Shown here piece by piece: positions 54,632-62,582 of a stretch of 64,000 nt of DNA. Within the stretch, counting starts at the first letter, position 1; the number at the start of each line of letters is the position of its first letter. The notes beneath the pieces were generated by a model. It was given only the letters and a program-made list of their open reading frames with translations, had not been told where the DNA came from and did no database searches. The translations under genes were made by a program, and so were the position numbers. The stretch is from positions 186,001 through 250,000 of the forward strand of contig NZ_KB899808.1 in the NCBI RefSeq assembly GCF_000378425.1, in the 5' to 3' direction. The DNA comes from Cohnella laeviribosi DSM 21336 (GTDB taxonomy: Bacteria; Bacillota; Bacilli; Paenibacillales; Paenibacillaceae).

Positions 54632-55582
54632 TCAGGTTTCGTACAAAATGCGTCCGGTCAGCGACAAGTCGTAGCCGGAGATCGCTCGAAGCTCGTCTTG
54701 AAACGCTGCGGAGTTCAGGATGCGGATGACGGATTCGATCCAATCCCGATTTTCCGGTTTTTTCATGAGGACAAGATCGTACTGCTCCTGAATCAGCGGG
54801 ATAAAATCAACTTGGCCGACGATGGAAGCCGCTTTTTCGTTTCCGATGCCGACATCCGCTTGACCCGAGGCGACTTTTCCGGCTACGCCCAAGTGATTCG
54901 TTTCTTCCGAATCGTAACCGTTCAACTCCTCGGGCCGAATGCCGTGCAGGCGCAGCTGTTCGTCCAGCAAGACGCGGGCTCCGGCTCCTTTCTCGCGATT
55001 GACCAGCCGCAATCCCGGCCGCTTCAAATCGGCCCATCCGCTCAGCTTGTGCGGATTCCCCAGCGCAACGTAAAATCCGGCCCGACGCGAGAGCAAGTTC
55101 ACGACGAGATAAGACGAACCGATGAGCAGCTTGCGAATGTAGGGGAGATTGTATGTTCCGGTATCGCCGTCCCATAGATGGGTGCTGACAATGTCCGCTT
55201 CTCCCCGGTACATCGATACCAGGCTGTCGAGACTGCCCGCATACGCGCGAAGCGGCCGGATGCCGGGGATGGATTTTTCCATCTGCTTGGCCAATATGTC
55301 CAGGCTGATATCTTGACCGGTAATGACGATCGTCCGGGTTCCGCTTGCCGCAGGCGACGAGGCGGGGGAGGGGGGAACGTCGGATAGGGCCGGCCGTCCG
55401 GCCTGCATCGACTCCTTGTTCCGCTGTTTGTACGCTTCCAGGTCGGCGGCGTCCACCCTCATTTGCTTGCCTACCCGGTAGGAGGGCAGTTCGCCTTTTT
55501 TGATCAAATCGTATACCGTAAGTTTGGATATTTTCAGAAGTTTGGCGACTTCTTCCGTCGTATAGGACATATCGCTGGACAT
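54632..55582 (-). CDS. HTH plus periplasmic-binding-like regulator of molybdate uptake
   Basis: A 316-residue cytoplasmic protein. An excisionase-type helix-turn-helix (about 5-52, YTTEEVAKLLKISKLTVYDL then KKGELPSYRVGKQMRVD) is joined by a Pro/Ser-rich linker to a type II binding-protein domain (about 85-310, with SLDSLVSMYRGEADIVSTHLWDG and LGVAGKVASGQADVGIG). This one-component architecture is common beside modAB genes of Gram-positives, where the C-terminal domain senses oxyanion or cofactor status. AAAGGAGG precedes the ATG. It is divergent from modA. Confidence 0.83.
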   Translation of the reverse strand: MSSDMSYTTEEVAKLLKISKLTVYDLIKKGELPSYRVGKQMRVDAADLEAYKQRNKESMQAGRPALSDVPPSPASSPAASGTRTIVITGQDISLDILAKQMEKSIPGIRPLRAYAGSLDSLVSMYRGEADIVSTHLWDGDTGTYNLPYIRKLLIGSSYLVVNLLSRRAGFYVALGNPHKLSGWADLKRPGLRLVNREKGAGARVLLDEQLRLHGIRPEELNGYDSEETNHLGVAGKVASGQADVGIGNEKAASIVGQVDFIPLIQEQYDLVLMKKPENRDWIESVIRILNSAAFQDELRAISGYDLSLTGRILYET

Positions 55583-55737
55583 CGGGAGCCTCCTTTGAGG
55601 TTGTCCGCCCGCCGCCACCGCTCTGCGATACCCGACGGACGTCAACCGTTTATGAACCCAGTTTACAATAAAATGAGGCGCGATGTCGCGTGCGTTCATT
55701 TTCTTTCGATATACAGATAAAAGTTGGAGGGAAACCG

Positions 55738-56604
55738 ATGGTTAAACCAATGAAAAGTTATGCAATTCTGTGTGTGCTTCTTGCCTTGATGCTTGCGCTG
55801 GCGGGCTGCGGAGCGGAGTCGAAACCAGATACGGTCGGCGGCCATGCCGCATCGGCTTCCGAATCGGGCGCGGCCAGCCGGGAGCCGGGGCCGAAGGTGG
55901 AGCTGACCGTCTCGGCGGCGGCTAGCCTTACCGACGCGCTGAAGGAAATCCGGCAGGCGTACGAATCCCGACATCCCGATATTAAACTGAATTTGAACTT
56001 TGGCGCATCCGGCGCCTTGCAGAAGCAAATCGAGCAGGGAGCGCCGGCCGATTTGTTTCTTTCCGCTTCGGTTCAAACGATGAAGGCGCTCGTCGACAAA
56101 CACTTGATCGACAAGGAGCGGCAAACAGACCTGTTGGCGAATGAATTGGTCGTTGTCGTTCCGGCCGATGGGAATCCGGCGGTCGAAGGGGTCCAAGAGC
56201 TTCGGGACCTTGCGGAGGACGCGGTCCAAAACGTGGCTATCGGCATTCCGGAAAGCGTGCCGGCCGGAAGTTACGCCAAAGAAGCGCTCGAGAACGCCAA
56301 CCTGTGGGAATCGCTGCAGTCCAAAACCGTTCAGGCGAAGGATGTAAGACAGGTTCTTCAATACGTGGAAACCGGCAACGCCGACGCCGGATTCGTCTAT
56401 AAGACGGATGCGCTGACTTCGGGCAAGGCGAAGATCGCTTTCGCCGTCGATCCGAATCTTTACACGCCCATCGTCTATCCGGCCGGCGTCGTGAAAGAAA
56501 CCAAGCATCCCAGGGAAGCCGAGGATTTTTATATGTATTTGCAAACGAAAGAAGCACTGGACGTCTTTGTCCAATACGGATTTTCCGTTCCGTCTAAGAC
56601 GTGA
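55738..56604 (+). CDS. modA: molybdate-binding lipoprotein
   Basis: A 288-residue exported binding protein (lipobox LAGC, Cys 23) of the ModA family: TVSAAASLTDALKEI, NFGASGALQKQIEQGAPADLFLSAS and NADAGFVYKTDAL are diagnostic. It captures molybdate or tungstate for import. GGAGGG precedes the ATG. A short dyad CGCGA-TG-TCGCG at 55679-55690 in its upstream region is a weak operator candidate. Confidence 0.94.
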   Translation: MVKPMKSYAILCVLLALMLALAGCGAESKPDTVGGHAASASESGAASREPGPKVELTVSAAASLTDALKEIRQAYESRHPDIKLNLNFGASGALQKQIEQGAPADLFLSASVQTMKALVDKHLIDKERQTDLLANELVVVVPADGNPAVEGVQELRDLAEDAVQNVAIGIPESVPAGSYAKEALENANLWESLQSKTVQAKDVRQVLQYVETGNADAGFVYKTDALTSGKAKIAFAVDPNLYTPIVYPAGVVKETKHPREAEDFYMYLQTKEALDVFVQYGFSVPSKT

Positions 56605-56609
56605 CGCCC

Positions 56610-57290
56610 ATGAACTGGCACGAATTTTGGTCGCCGGTCCGGCTGTCCTTGCAGGTCGCCTTGGTATCCAGCATCGCGGTTCTGGCGCTCGGCATGGGGA
56701 TCGCCTGGGCGATGTCGCGCAAGCCGTTTAAAGGCAAAACGCTGCTCGAAACGGTTTTCCTTCTGCCGCTAGTTCTTCCGCCGACCGTCGTCGGATTTCT
56801 GCTGCTCGTTCTGCTGGGACGAAAAAGCTGGATCGGCCGCTTTATCGAATGGTTGTTTGCCGCACCCGTCGTATTTTCCTGGTGGGCTGCCGTCATCGCT
56901 TCGGTCGTGGTCGCCTTTCCGCTGGTCTACCAGACGCTGAAAACCGGATTTATGTCGGTGGACCGGGAACTGGAAGAAGCGGGGCGCTCGATGGGGGCCA
57001 GCGAATGGCAAGTGTTCCGGCATATCACCTTCCCGTTAACGTACCGGTCGGCCGTCACCGCGTATATTCTCGGATTTGCCCGCAGCCTTGGCGAATTCGG
57101 CGCGACGTTGATGATTGCGGGCAATATTCCGGGGAAAACCCAAACGATTCCGACGGCGATTTACGTTGCCGTCGATACGGGGAATATGACGATGGTCTGG
57201 GCCTGGACAGGCTCCGTCATCGCATTTTCGTTTTTTCTGCTCCTGCTCACCGGACCGAAACGCAGCGAAGGGAGCGGTAGGGGCGCATGA
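56610..57290 (+). CDS. modB: molybdate ABC transporter permease
   Basis: A 226-residue permease with five to six helices. The docking loop is EEAGRSMGASEWQVFRHITFPL, and PLVLPPTVVGFLLLVLLG and FARSLGEFGATLMIAGN are typical of ModB. A GTG at 56601 overlapping the modA stop is an alternative start. No modC ATPase follows; B. subtilis likewise lacks a linked modC. Confidence 0.93.
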   Translation: MNWHEFWSPVRLSLQVALVSSIAVLALGMGIAWAMSRKPFKGKTLLETVFLLPLVLPPTVVGFLLLVLLGRKSWIGRFIEWLFAAPVVFSWWAAVIASVVVAFPLVYQTLKTGFMSVDRELEEAGRSMGASEWQVFRHITFPLTYRSAVTAYILGFARSLGEFGATLMIAGNIPGKTQTIPTAIYVAVDTGNMTMVWAWTGSVIAFSFFLLLLTGPKRSEGSGRGA

Positions 57291-57432
57291 TTCCGGCGCC
57301 AATCGCCTTCTCGATGCCGTCCGGCTTGCCTTCCTGTTTTATTTGGACAAGTATTGGTGTAGAATAGTCTAGAAAAATCTGGAACAAGCGTTTTTTGATT
57401 CCCGATTTATTTCTTTCAAAGGAGCTGAGCAA

Positions 57433-57855
57433 ATGGCGATTGATGTCTATCTCAATTTTAACGGCAATTGCCGCGAAGCCGTCGAGTTTTACGCGCAGGT
57501 GTTCGGAACGGACAAACCGAAAATGATGACGTATGGCGAAGCGCCGGCAAACCCGGAATATCCGCTCCCGGAAGAAGCGAAGAATTTGATCCTGCACACG
57601 CGGCTGAACATTTTCGGAAGCAATGTGATGTTTTCCGACGTTTTTCCCGGCATGCCCTTTGTCGTGGGCAACAATATCAGCCTTGCGGTCGTCACGGACA
57701 ACCTGGACGAATTGCAATCCGCCTTTCATAAGCTGAAAGAAGGCGGGAAGGTCGAGATGGAACTGCAAGAGACGTTCTGGAGCAAATGCTACGGCAGCCT
57801 GACGGACAAGTTCGGCGTGCAATGGCAGTTCAATCTCGGAACGGGAGATTGGTAA
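57433..57855 (+). CDS. VOC-family protein, PhnB/YjdN-like
   Basis: A 140-residue vicinal-oxygen-chelate fold protein with the paired beta-alpha-beta modules of PhnB-like proteins: VYLNFNGNCREAVEFYAQVFG at the start and SKCYGSLTDKFGVQWQFNLG at the end. Metal ligands are less clear than in glyoxalase I. Biochemical role unknown. GGAG precedes the ATG. Confidence 0.86.
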   Translation: MAIDVYLNFNGNCREAVEFYAQVFGTDKPKMMTYGEAPANPEYPLPEEAKNLILHTRLNIFGSNVMFSDVFPGMPFVVGNNISLAVVTDNLDELQSAFHKLKEGGKVEMELQETFWSKCYGSLTDKFGVQWQFNLGTGDW

Positions 57856-57880
57856 CGGCACGTCAAGCCATTGGCAGGGG

Positions 57881-58087
57881 CTATTTCCTCCAAACGGAAG
57901 CGTACTTCTTACGATATTTCAAGTCCGCTTCCGTTTCCATTAATTCCAGCGCCTTCTGCCTGACGGTCTCGTCCTGATCCCGATCATAGAGCTTCCGAAG
58001 GCCCTGAATGATGTCAAAACGAATCAACGTGCCGTTTTTCTCTTCCGCGCAATTTCGAAATCGTTCCGCAAAACCGTTGAGCAGCAA
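57881..58087 (-). pseudogene. C-terminal fragment of an unidentified helical protein
   Basis: A 68-residue open frame, LLNGFAERFRNCAEEKNGT...RFDIIQGLRKLYDRDQDETV, ending ASVWRK. It looks like the end of a helical-repeat protein, but an in-frame stop lies seven codons upstream and there is no ribosome site for the TTG. Probably a gene remnant; a small real gene cannot be excluded. Confidence 0.4.
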
Positions 58088-58154
58088 TCCAACTCATTGT
58101 AACACCCGAGAAGGATGGAAGACAGTCCGCAGCTGAAACCGCTTAAACAATCTC

Positions 58155-58212
58155 TTGACAAAGCGGGTAAAACGGATTAGCATGGATGTGTGGGTAATTG
58201 GGTGATCCAATT
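58155..58212 (+). promoter_or_regulatory. promoter and operator of the GntR-family gene
   Basis: TTGACA (58155-58160) and TAGCAT (58178-58183) are spaced 17 nt. The palindrome AATTGG-GTGAT-CCAATT (58196-58212) begins a few bases after the expected transcription start, where bound repressor would block initiation. A near-identical site lies at 58962-58978. Confidence 0.72.
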
Positions 58213-58246
58213 CCATCGGAGTTCGTATACGGAAAGGTAATAACCT

Positions 58247-58945
58247 ATGACCATTAAGAAAATCAAGTATCACCGGGTCTATGAAGATGTGATCGAGCAG
58301 ATCGAGAATCTGATTCTTGAGGGCAATCTTGCTCCCGGAGACGTATTGCCTACCGAAAGGGAATTGGCTCAAGCGTTCGGAATCAGCCGGGGGACGCTGC
58401 GGGAAGCGTTTCGCATCTTGGAACGGGAGGGCCTGATCGAAACCCGGCCGGGGGGCGGCCGCTTTCTCAGCAAGAACCTCAACAAAGCGGAAGACAAGAG
58501 CCGAATCATCGAGAATATTGAAAGGGCTACCATTATCGAACTGCTGGAGGCGCGGGAGATTTTCGAAACCGGCATCGTGGAATTGGCGGCAAAGCGGGCG
58601 ACCGAACAAGATATCCTGGAGATCGAAACCGCTCTGGAAAAGTGGGGGAAGATCGACAGCGACTCGGACGACCCGACCAGCCCCGACCAAGCGTTCCATC
58701 TCTCGATCGCAAAGGCGACGCACAATGTGGTTCTAGTCAACCTTATCGATCTTCATATGGATCTTCTGCAAAAAACGTTGAACAAGACTGTCGATATTCC
58801 CGGCCGCAAAGACGAGGTGTACAAAGAACACTTCAACATTCTTCAGGCCATTAAAGAGAAAGATCCGTCCAAAGCTAGAGAGGCCATCCTTTATCATCTC
58901 AAGCAAGTGAAGCAAAACATTCTGTCGACTACAAATGGGCGATAA
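58247..58945 (+). CDS. GntR/FadR-family regulator
   Basis: A 232-residue regulator. The N-terminal winged helix (PGDVLPTERELAQAFGISRGTLREAFRILE) is followed by an all-helical FCD effector domain (from about 95; LLEAREIFETGIVELAA and FHLSIAKATHN carry metal-site-type residues). FCD regulators sense organic acids and similar catabolites. It lies directly upstream of the AtuA-like operon and paired operators suggest it represses both itself and the operon. Confidence 0.92.
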   Translation: MTIKKIKYHRVYEDVIEQIENLILEGNLAPGDVLPTERELAQAFGISRGTLREAFRILEREGLIETRPGGGRFLSKNLNKAEDKSRIIENIERATIIELLEAREIFETGIVELAAKRATEQDILEIETALEKWGKIDSDSDDPTSPDQAFHLSIAKATHNVVLVNLIDLHMDLLQKTLNKTVDIPGRKDEVYKEHFNILQAIKEKDPSKAREAILYHLKQVKQNILSTTNGR

Positions 58946-58961
58946 CGCGTCCATTTGACCG

Positions 58962-58978
58962 AATTGGACCACCCAATT
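58962..58978 (+). promoter_or_regulatory. second GntR-type operator
   Basis: AATTGG-ACCAC-CCAATT is a perfect 6+5+6 palindrome. In inverse orientation the site before gntR matches it over about 22 positions with two or three differences. It lies 46-62 nt before the AtuA-like start. Confidence 0.7.
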
Positions 58979-59023
58979 ATCCAAACATATTCAAATCCGA
59001 AGGAACCGAAGGTGGCGGATCTT

Positions 59024-60403
59024 ATGGCAAAGGCAAAGGAAGAACTGAAAATATTGGCGCCTTGCGGGATGCTGGGCTACGGTTTTCCGAAATCGTCGTT
59101 TATGAAAGGGATGGAACACCGCCCCGACGCGATTGTCGTCGATGCCGGCTCCACCGATGCCGGACCTCATAAATTGGGCGCCGGCACGGCGATTGTCAGC
59201 AAGCAAGCCTGCAAGAAGGATTTGGAGCTGATCGTCACGGAGGGAGTCGTAGCGGGCATACCGGTCATCATCGGTTCGGCCGGGGGAAGCGGCGCGAAGG
59301 TTCATGTGGAGTGGACCCGGTCGATCATTATGGAAATTCTGCAGGAGCATCAGATCCGCAATCTCAAGATCGCCATCATCTGGGCGGACATTCCTCTCGA
59401 GGTGGTGGAAGCCAAGCTTGCCGAGGGGAAATGCGAGCCTTTAGGGCTTGCGGTGAAACCGCTAACAAAGGACCGGCTCCGCGCCACCAACGGCATCGTC
59501 GCCCAAATGGGCCATGAACCGATTATGAAGGCGCTGGAAGCGGAGGCGGACATTATCCTTTGCGGACGGGCGTACGATCCGTCGCCGTTTGCGGCTTTTG
59601 CCATATACCACGGCTTTGACGCGGCTCTCGCATACCATCTTGGCAAAATATTGGAATGCTCCGCGCTTTGCGCCGAACCGGGGACGACGAAAGACAGTAT
59701 GCTGGGCATCCTCCGGAAAGATTCGTTCATCGTAAAGCCGCTTAACGAGCAGCGCAGATGCACGGCCGTTTCCGTTGCGGCGCACACCTTCTACGAAAAA
59801 GACCATCCGTACATCCTGCATGGGCCGGGCATGGTGCTGAACCTTGAAAACTGCGTATTCACCGAGCGGGGAGACGGCAGCGTAGAAGTGCGCGGCAGCC
59901 GGATCGAAGCGACACCCGTGTACAAGATTAAGCTGGAGGGCGCGATGAAGGTGGCTTACCGCACGTTTGTCGTGGCGGGCGTGCGGGATCCGCTGCTGAT
60001 TGCCCGCATCGAAGAGGTGGAAGAGCTCGTCAAGCAGCAGGTCGCCGAATATTACAGCGAAGTCCCGCCGGAAGATTACCGCATCCATTTCATCAACTAC
60101 GGGCTAAACGGCGTGCTGGGCGAGCTGGAACCGCACCGCGAGCCGGCGCATGAGCTCGGGATCGTGTTCGAGGTCGTCGCCAAGACGCAGGAGCTCGCCA
60201 ATGCGGTCTGCAGTTCGGTAAGATCCACTTTCCTGCACTACGGTTATGAAGGAAGAAAATCGACGGCCGGCAATCTGGCCTTTCCGTTTGCCCCCAGCGA
60301 TGTGCCGTTCGGACCGGTGTACGAATTTTCGGTATACCACCTGATGGAAGTCGCGGACGGGTTGGAGATGTTCCCAATCGAATATATCGAGGTGCGGCCA
60401 TGA
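59024..60403 (+). CDS. AtuA-like protein (DUF1446)
   Basis: A 459-residue cytoplasmic protein of the acyclic-terpene-utilisation AtuA-like family: ILAPCGMLGYGFPKSSF, VVDAGSTDAGPHKLG, IGSAGGSGAKVHVEW and ILCGRAYDPSPFAAF. AtuA is implicated in citronellol-type degradation in Pseudomonas, but its reaction is not established. The ATG at 59024 has AAGGTGG upstream and leaves the operator outside the gene; an earlier TTG-type start would place the operator in the coding region. It overlaps the DUF4387 gene by ATGA. Confidence 0.85.
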   Translation: MAKAKEELKILAPCGMLGYGFPKSSFMKGMEHRPDAIVVDAGSTDAGPHKLGAGTAIVSKQACKKDLELIVTEGVVAGIPVIIGSAGGSGAKVHVEWTRSIIMEILQEHQIRNLKIAIIWADIPLEVVEAKLAEGKCEPLGLAVKPLTKDRLRATNGIVAQMGHEPIMKALEAEADIILCGRAYDPSPFAAFAIYHGFDAALAYHLGKILECSALCAEPGTTKDSMLGILRKDSFIVKPLNEQRRCTAVSVAAHTFYEKDHPYILHGPGMVLNLENCVFTERGDGSVEVRGSRIEATPVYKIKLEGAMKVAYRTFVVAGVRDPLLIARIEEVEELVKQQVAEYYSEVPPEDYRIHFINYGLNGVLGELEPHREPAHELGIVFEVVAKTQELANAVCSSVRSTFLHYGYEGRKSTAGNLAFPFAPSDVPFGPVYEFSVYHLMEVADGLEMFPIEYIEVRP

Positions 60404-60723
60404 AGCTTTATGATGCAGCGGCGGTGCTGAGAAGCAAGAACAGCGGACCTTTCGAGGTTACGGTGGACGTGCTTTTCGACGATCCCGAAATCTATGACAA
60501 GATCAAACGCTCCGGGGTGATCAACGCAGAGCTTGTTTCCAGATTGTACAACATCGCGCCGGAAAGCATAACGCATATCGTCTTCTTTGACCAGGCGCTC
60601 GGCTTCAAAATCACGTTCGCAAGGGCGATTTCTTCCGGCACGTTCCTGGACCGGGACGTATACGGCGCCCAGCAGCACGCTCCGCTGATGGATGTGGAAA
60701 TCGACCTGGGACCGGACAGATAG
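60400..60723 (+). CDS. DUF4387 family protein
   Basis: A 107-residue protein with the family's start KLYDAAAVLRSKNSGPFEVTVD and end DVYGAQQHAPLMDVEI. DUF4387 genes usually sit next to DUF1446 genes, so the two probably form one enzyme or complex. Translational overlap (ATGA) here supports this. No catalytic motif is recognised. Confidence 0.88.
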   Translation: MKLYDAAAVLRSKNSGPFEVTVDVLFDDPEIYDKIKRSGVINAELVSRLYNIAPESITHIVFFDQALGFKITFARAISSGTFLDRDVYGAQQHAPLMDVEIDLGPDR

Positions 60724-60735
60724 GGGGTGAACACC

Positions 60736-61638
60736 ATGCAGACGAATTCCAGGCTTCGAAAAATATGGGCCGATAAAACGCTGTATGTCATGCTGCTGCC
60801 GGCCGCCGCCTTTTTCTCCGTCTTTCATATCTGGCCGATTCTCGAGATGAGGCTGGCGTTTTACGAATACCGCATCCTCGGCGACCACGTCTATGTCGGA
60901 TTCAAATATTTCAAAGAGCTGTTCGGCACGCCGATCTTCTCGCAGGTGCTGGCCAATACGCTCATCATCAGCGCCATGAAGATGTTCCTCATCTTTCCGC
61001 TTCCGATCCTGTTCGCGCTGATGCTCAATGAGCTCGTGAACGGGAAATTCCGCAAGGCGGTGCAGATTATCTCCTACTTGCCGCACTTCCTGTCGTGGGT
61101 CGTGATCGCGGGAATCTGGTTCGAGTTCTTGTCGAAGTCGAACGGGATCGTGAACGACGTCCTCCGGCTGTTCGGCTTCCCGGCTCACGACTTCCTGACG
61201 GACAAAACCGCGATCAGATGGGTGCTCGTGGCGAGCGAAGCGTGGCGCAATATCGGCTGGGACTCGATCATCTTCCTTGCGGCGATTCTGGGCATCAACA
61301 AAAGCCTGTACGAAGCCGCCTATGTCGATGGAGCGAATCGGTGGCATATGATTACGCGAATCATTTTGCCGCATCTGTACGTGCCGATGGTGACCGTCCT
61401 GATCTTGAATGTCGGCTTCATTATGAATGCCGGGCTCGACCAGGTGCTGAACTTTACCAACGCCTCGGTGAACAGCAAGATCGATATCATCGATACGTAC
61501 GTCTATCGCGTCGGCTTGATCAACGGCCAGTACTCTTTCGCTACGACGGCCAATTTGTTCAAGAGCGCCATCGGCGTCGCGCTGGTGCTGTCCACTCACT
61601 TCATATCCAAAAAATTAACCTCTAAAGGCGCCTGGTAA
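60736..61638 (+). CDS. ABC importer permease, LplB-like
   Basis: A 300-residue permease with six helices and EAA loop EAAYVDGANRWHMITRIILP, of the LplB/YtcP group that serves oligosaccharides and sugar acids in Paenibacillus. The ATG at 60736 has GGGGGTG six bases before; a GTG nine bases upstream is possible. It lies 12 nt after the DUF4387 gene. Confidence 0.9.
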   Translation: MQTNSRLRKIWADKTLYVMLLPAAAFFSVFHIWPILEMRLAFYEYRILGDHVYVGFKYFKELFGTPIFSQVLANTLIISAMKMFLIFPLPILFALMLNELVNGKFRKAVQIISYLPHFLSWVVIAGIWFEFLSKSNGIVNDVLRLFGFPAHDFLTDKTAIRWVLVASEAWRNIGWDSIIFLAAILGINKSLYEAAYVDGANRWHMITRIILPHLYVPMVTVLILNVGFIMNAGLDQVLNFTNASVNSKIDIIDTYVYRVGLINGQYSFATTANLFKSAIGVALVLSTHFISKKLTSKGAW

Positions 61639-61666
61639 TCCGCCAAGGAGAGGAGACTTCAGTTGC

Positions 61667-62551
61667 ATGGCTGTTCGGAATTTCACCGTGTCCAAATTCG
61701 TGATCGGACTCCTGCTTGCGTTCATCTCGCTTACGATGCTCGTGCCGATCCTCAATCTGTTCGCCAAGGCGTTTTCGGACCCGAGCAAGGTGCATTTGCT
61801 GCACGGTTACGACATCTGGCCCAAAGGCTTCTCCATCGTCCACTTTCAAGTCGTGCTCGGCAATCCGATTGTCGGCCGCTCGCTGTTCAACTCTTTGTTT
61901 ATTACCATCGTAGGCACAGCCTTAAGCCTCTTCTTCACGACGATCACAGCATATGTGCTCACGAGGAAACATTTAATCGGCAAAACGCCGATCATGGTCG
62001 TGCTGATCGTCATCATGATCTTCGAGCCCGGGATCGTGCAGGAATATATGGTCGTCAAGGATCTGCATCTGCTCGACAACCTATGGTCCATGGTCCTCTA
62101 TCGCACCATCAACGTGTATTACTTGATCATCATGATGCGGTTCATCGAGGAAATTCCCGACGCCTTGCTGGAAGCGGCGAAGATGGACGGGGCGGGGCAC
62201 CTGACGATCTTTGCCCGGATCGTTCTTCCGCTTTCCCGGATACCGCTGCTGACGATCGGGATGTTCTACGCCGTCGTGAGGTGGAACGAGTTTTTCAAAT
62301 CCAGCATCTTCTTGTCCAGCCGGGACAATACCGTGCTGCAGGTGCTCCTTAGGCAGTTCGTCGTCGAAGGGGACAGCGCCACGTTGGTCGGGGCCGCCAA
62401 TCTGCTGGTTAACAATCCGATCGCGCAGCTCGACTTCGGAGCTTTGAAAGCGGCAACAATCGTCGTCGCCATGGTACCGATTCTGATGCTTTATCCCGTT
62501 ATTCTGAAGTATTACACGAACGGTGTCATGGATGGCGGCATTAAAGAGTAA
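61667..62551 (+). CDS. ABC importer permease, LplC-like
   Basis: A 294-residue partner permease with six helices and EAA loop EAAKMDGAGHLTIFARIVLP. GAGAGGAG precedes the ATG. Together with LplB-like and the following lipoprotein it forms an importer; no ATPase gene is seen, so a shared MsmX-type ATPase is likely. Confidence 0.9.
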   Translation: MAVRNFTVSKFVIGLLLAFISLTMLVPILNLFAKAFSDPSKVHLLHGYDIWPKGFSIVHFQVVLGNPIVGRSLFNSLFITIVGTALSLFFTTITAYVLTRKHLIGKTPIMVVLIVIMIFEPGIVQEYMVVKDLHLLDNLWSMVLYRTINVYYLIIMMRFIEEIPDALLEAAKMDGAGHLTIFARIVLPLSRIPLLTIGMFYAVVRWNEFFKSSIFLSSRDNTVLQVLLRQFVVEGDSATLVGAANLLVNNPIAQLDFGALKAATIVVAMVPILMLYPVILKYYTNGVMDGGIKE

Positions 62552-62582
62552 AAGCAAACACAGCAAAGGGAGGAAGACATCG

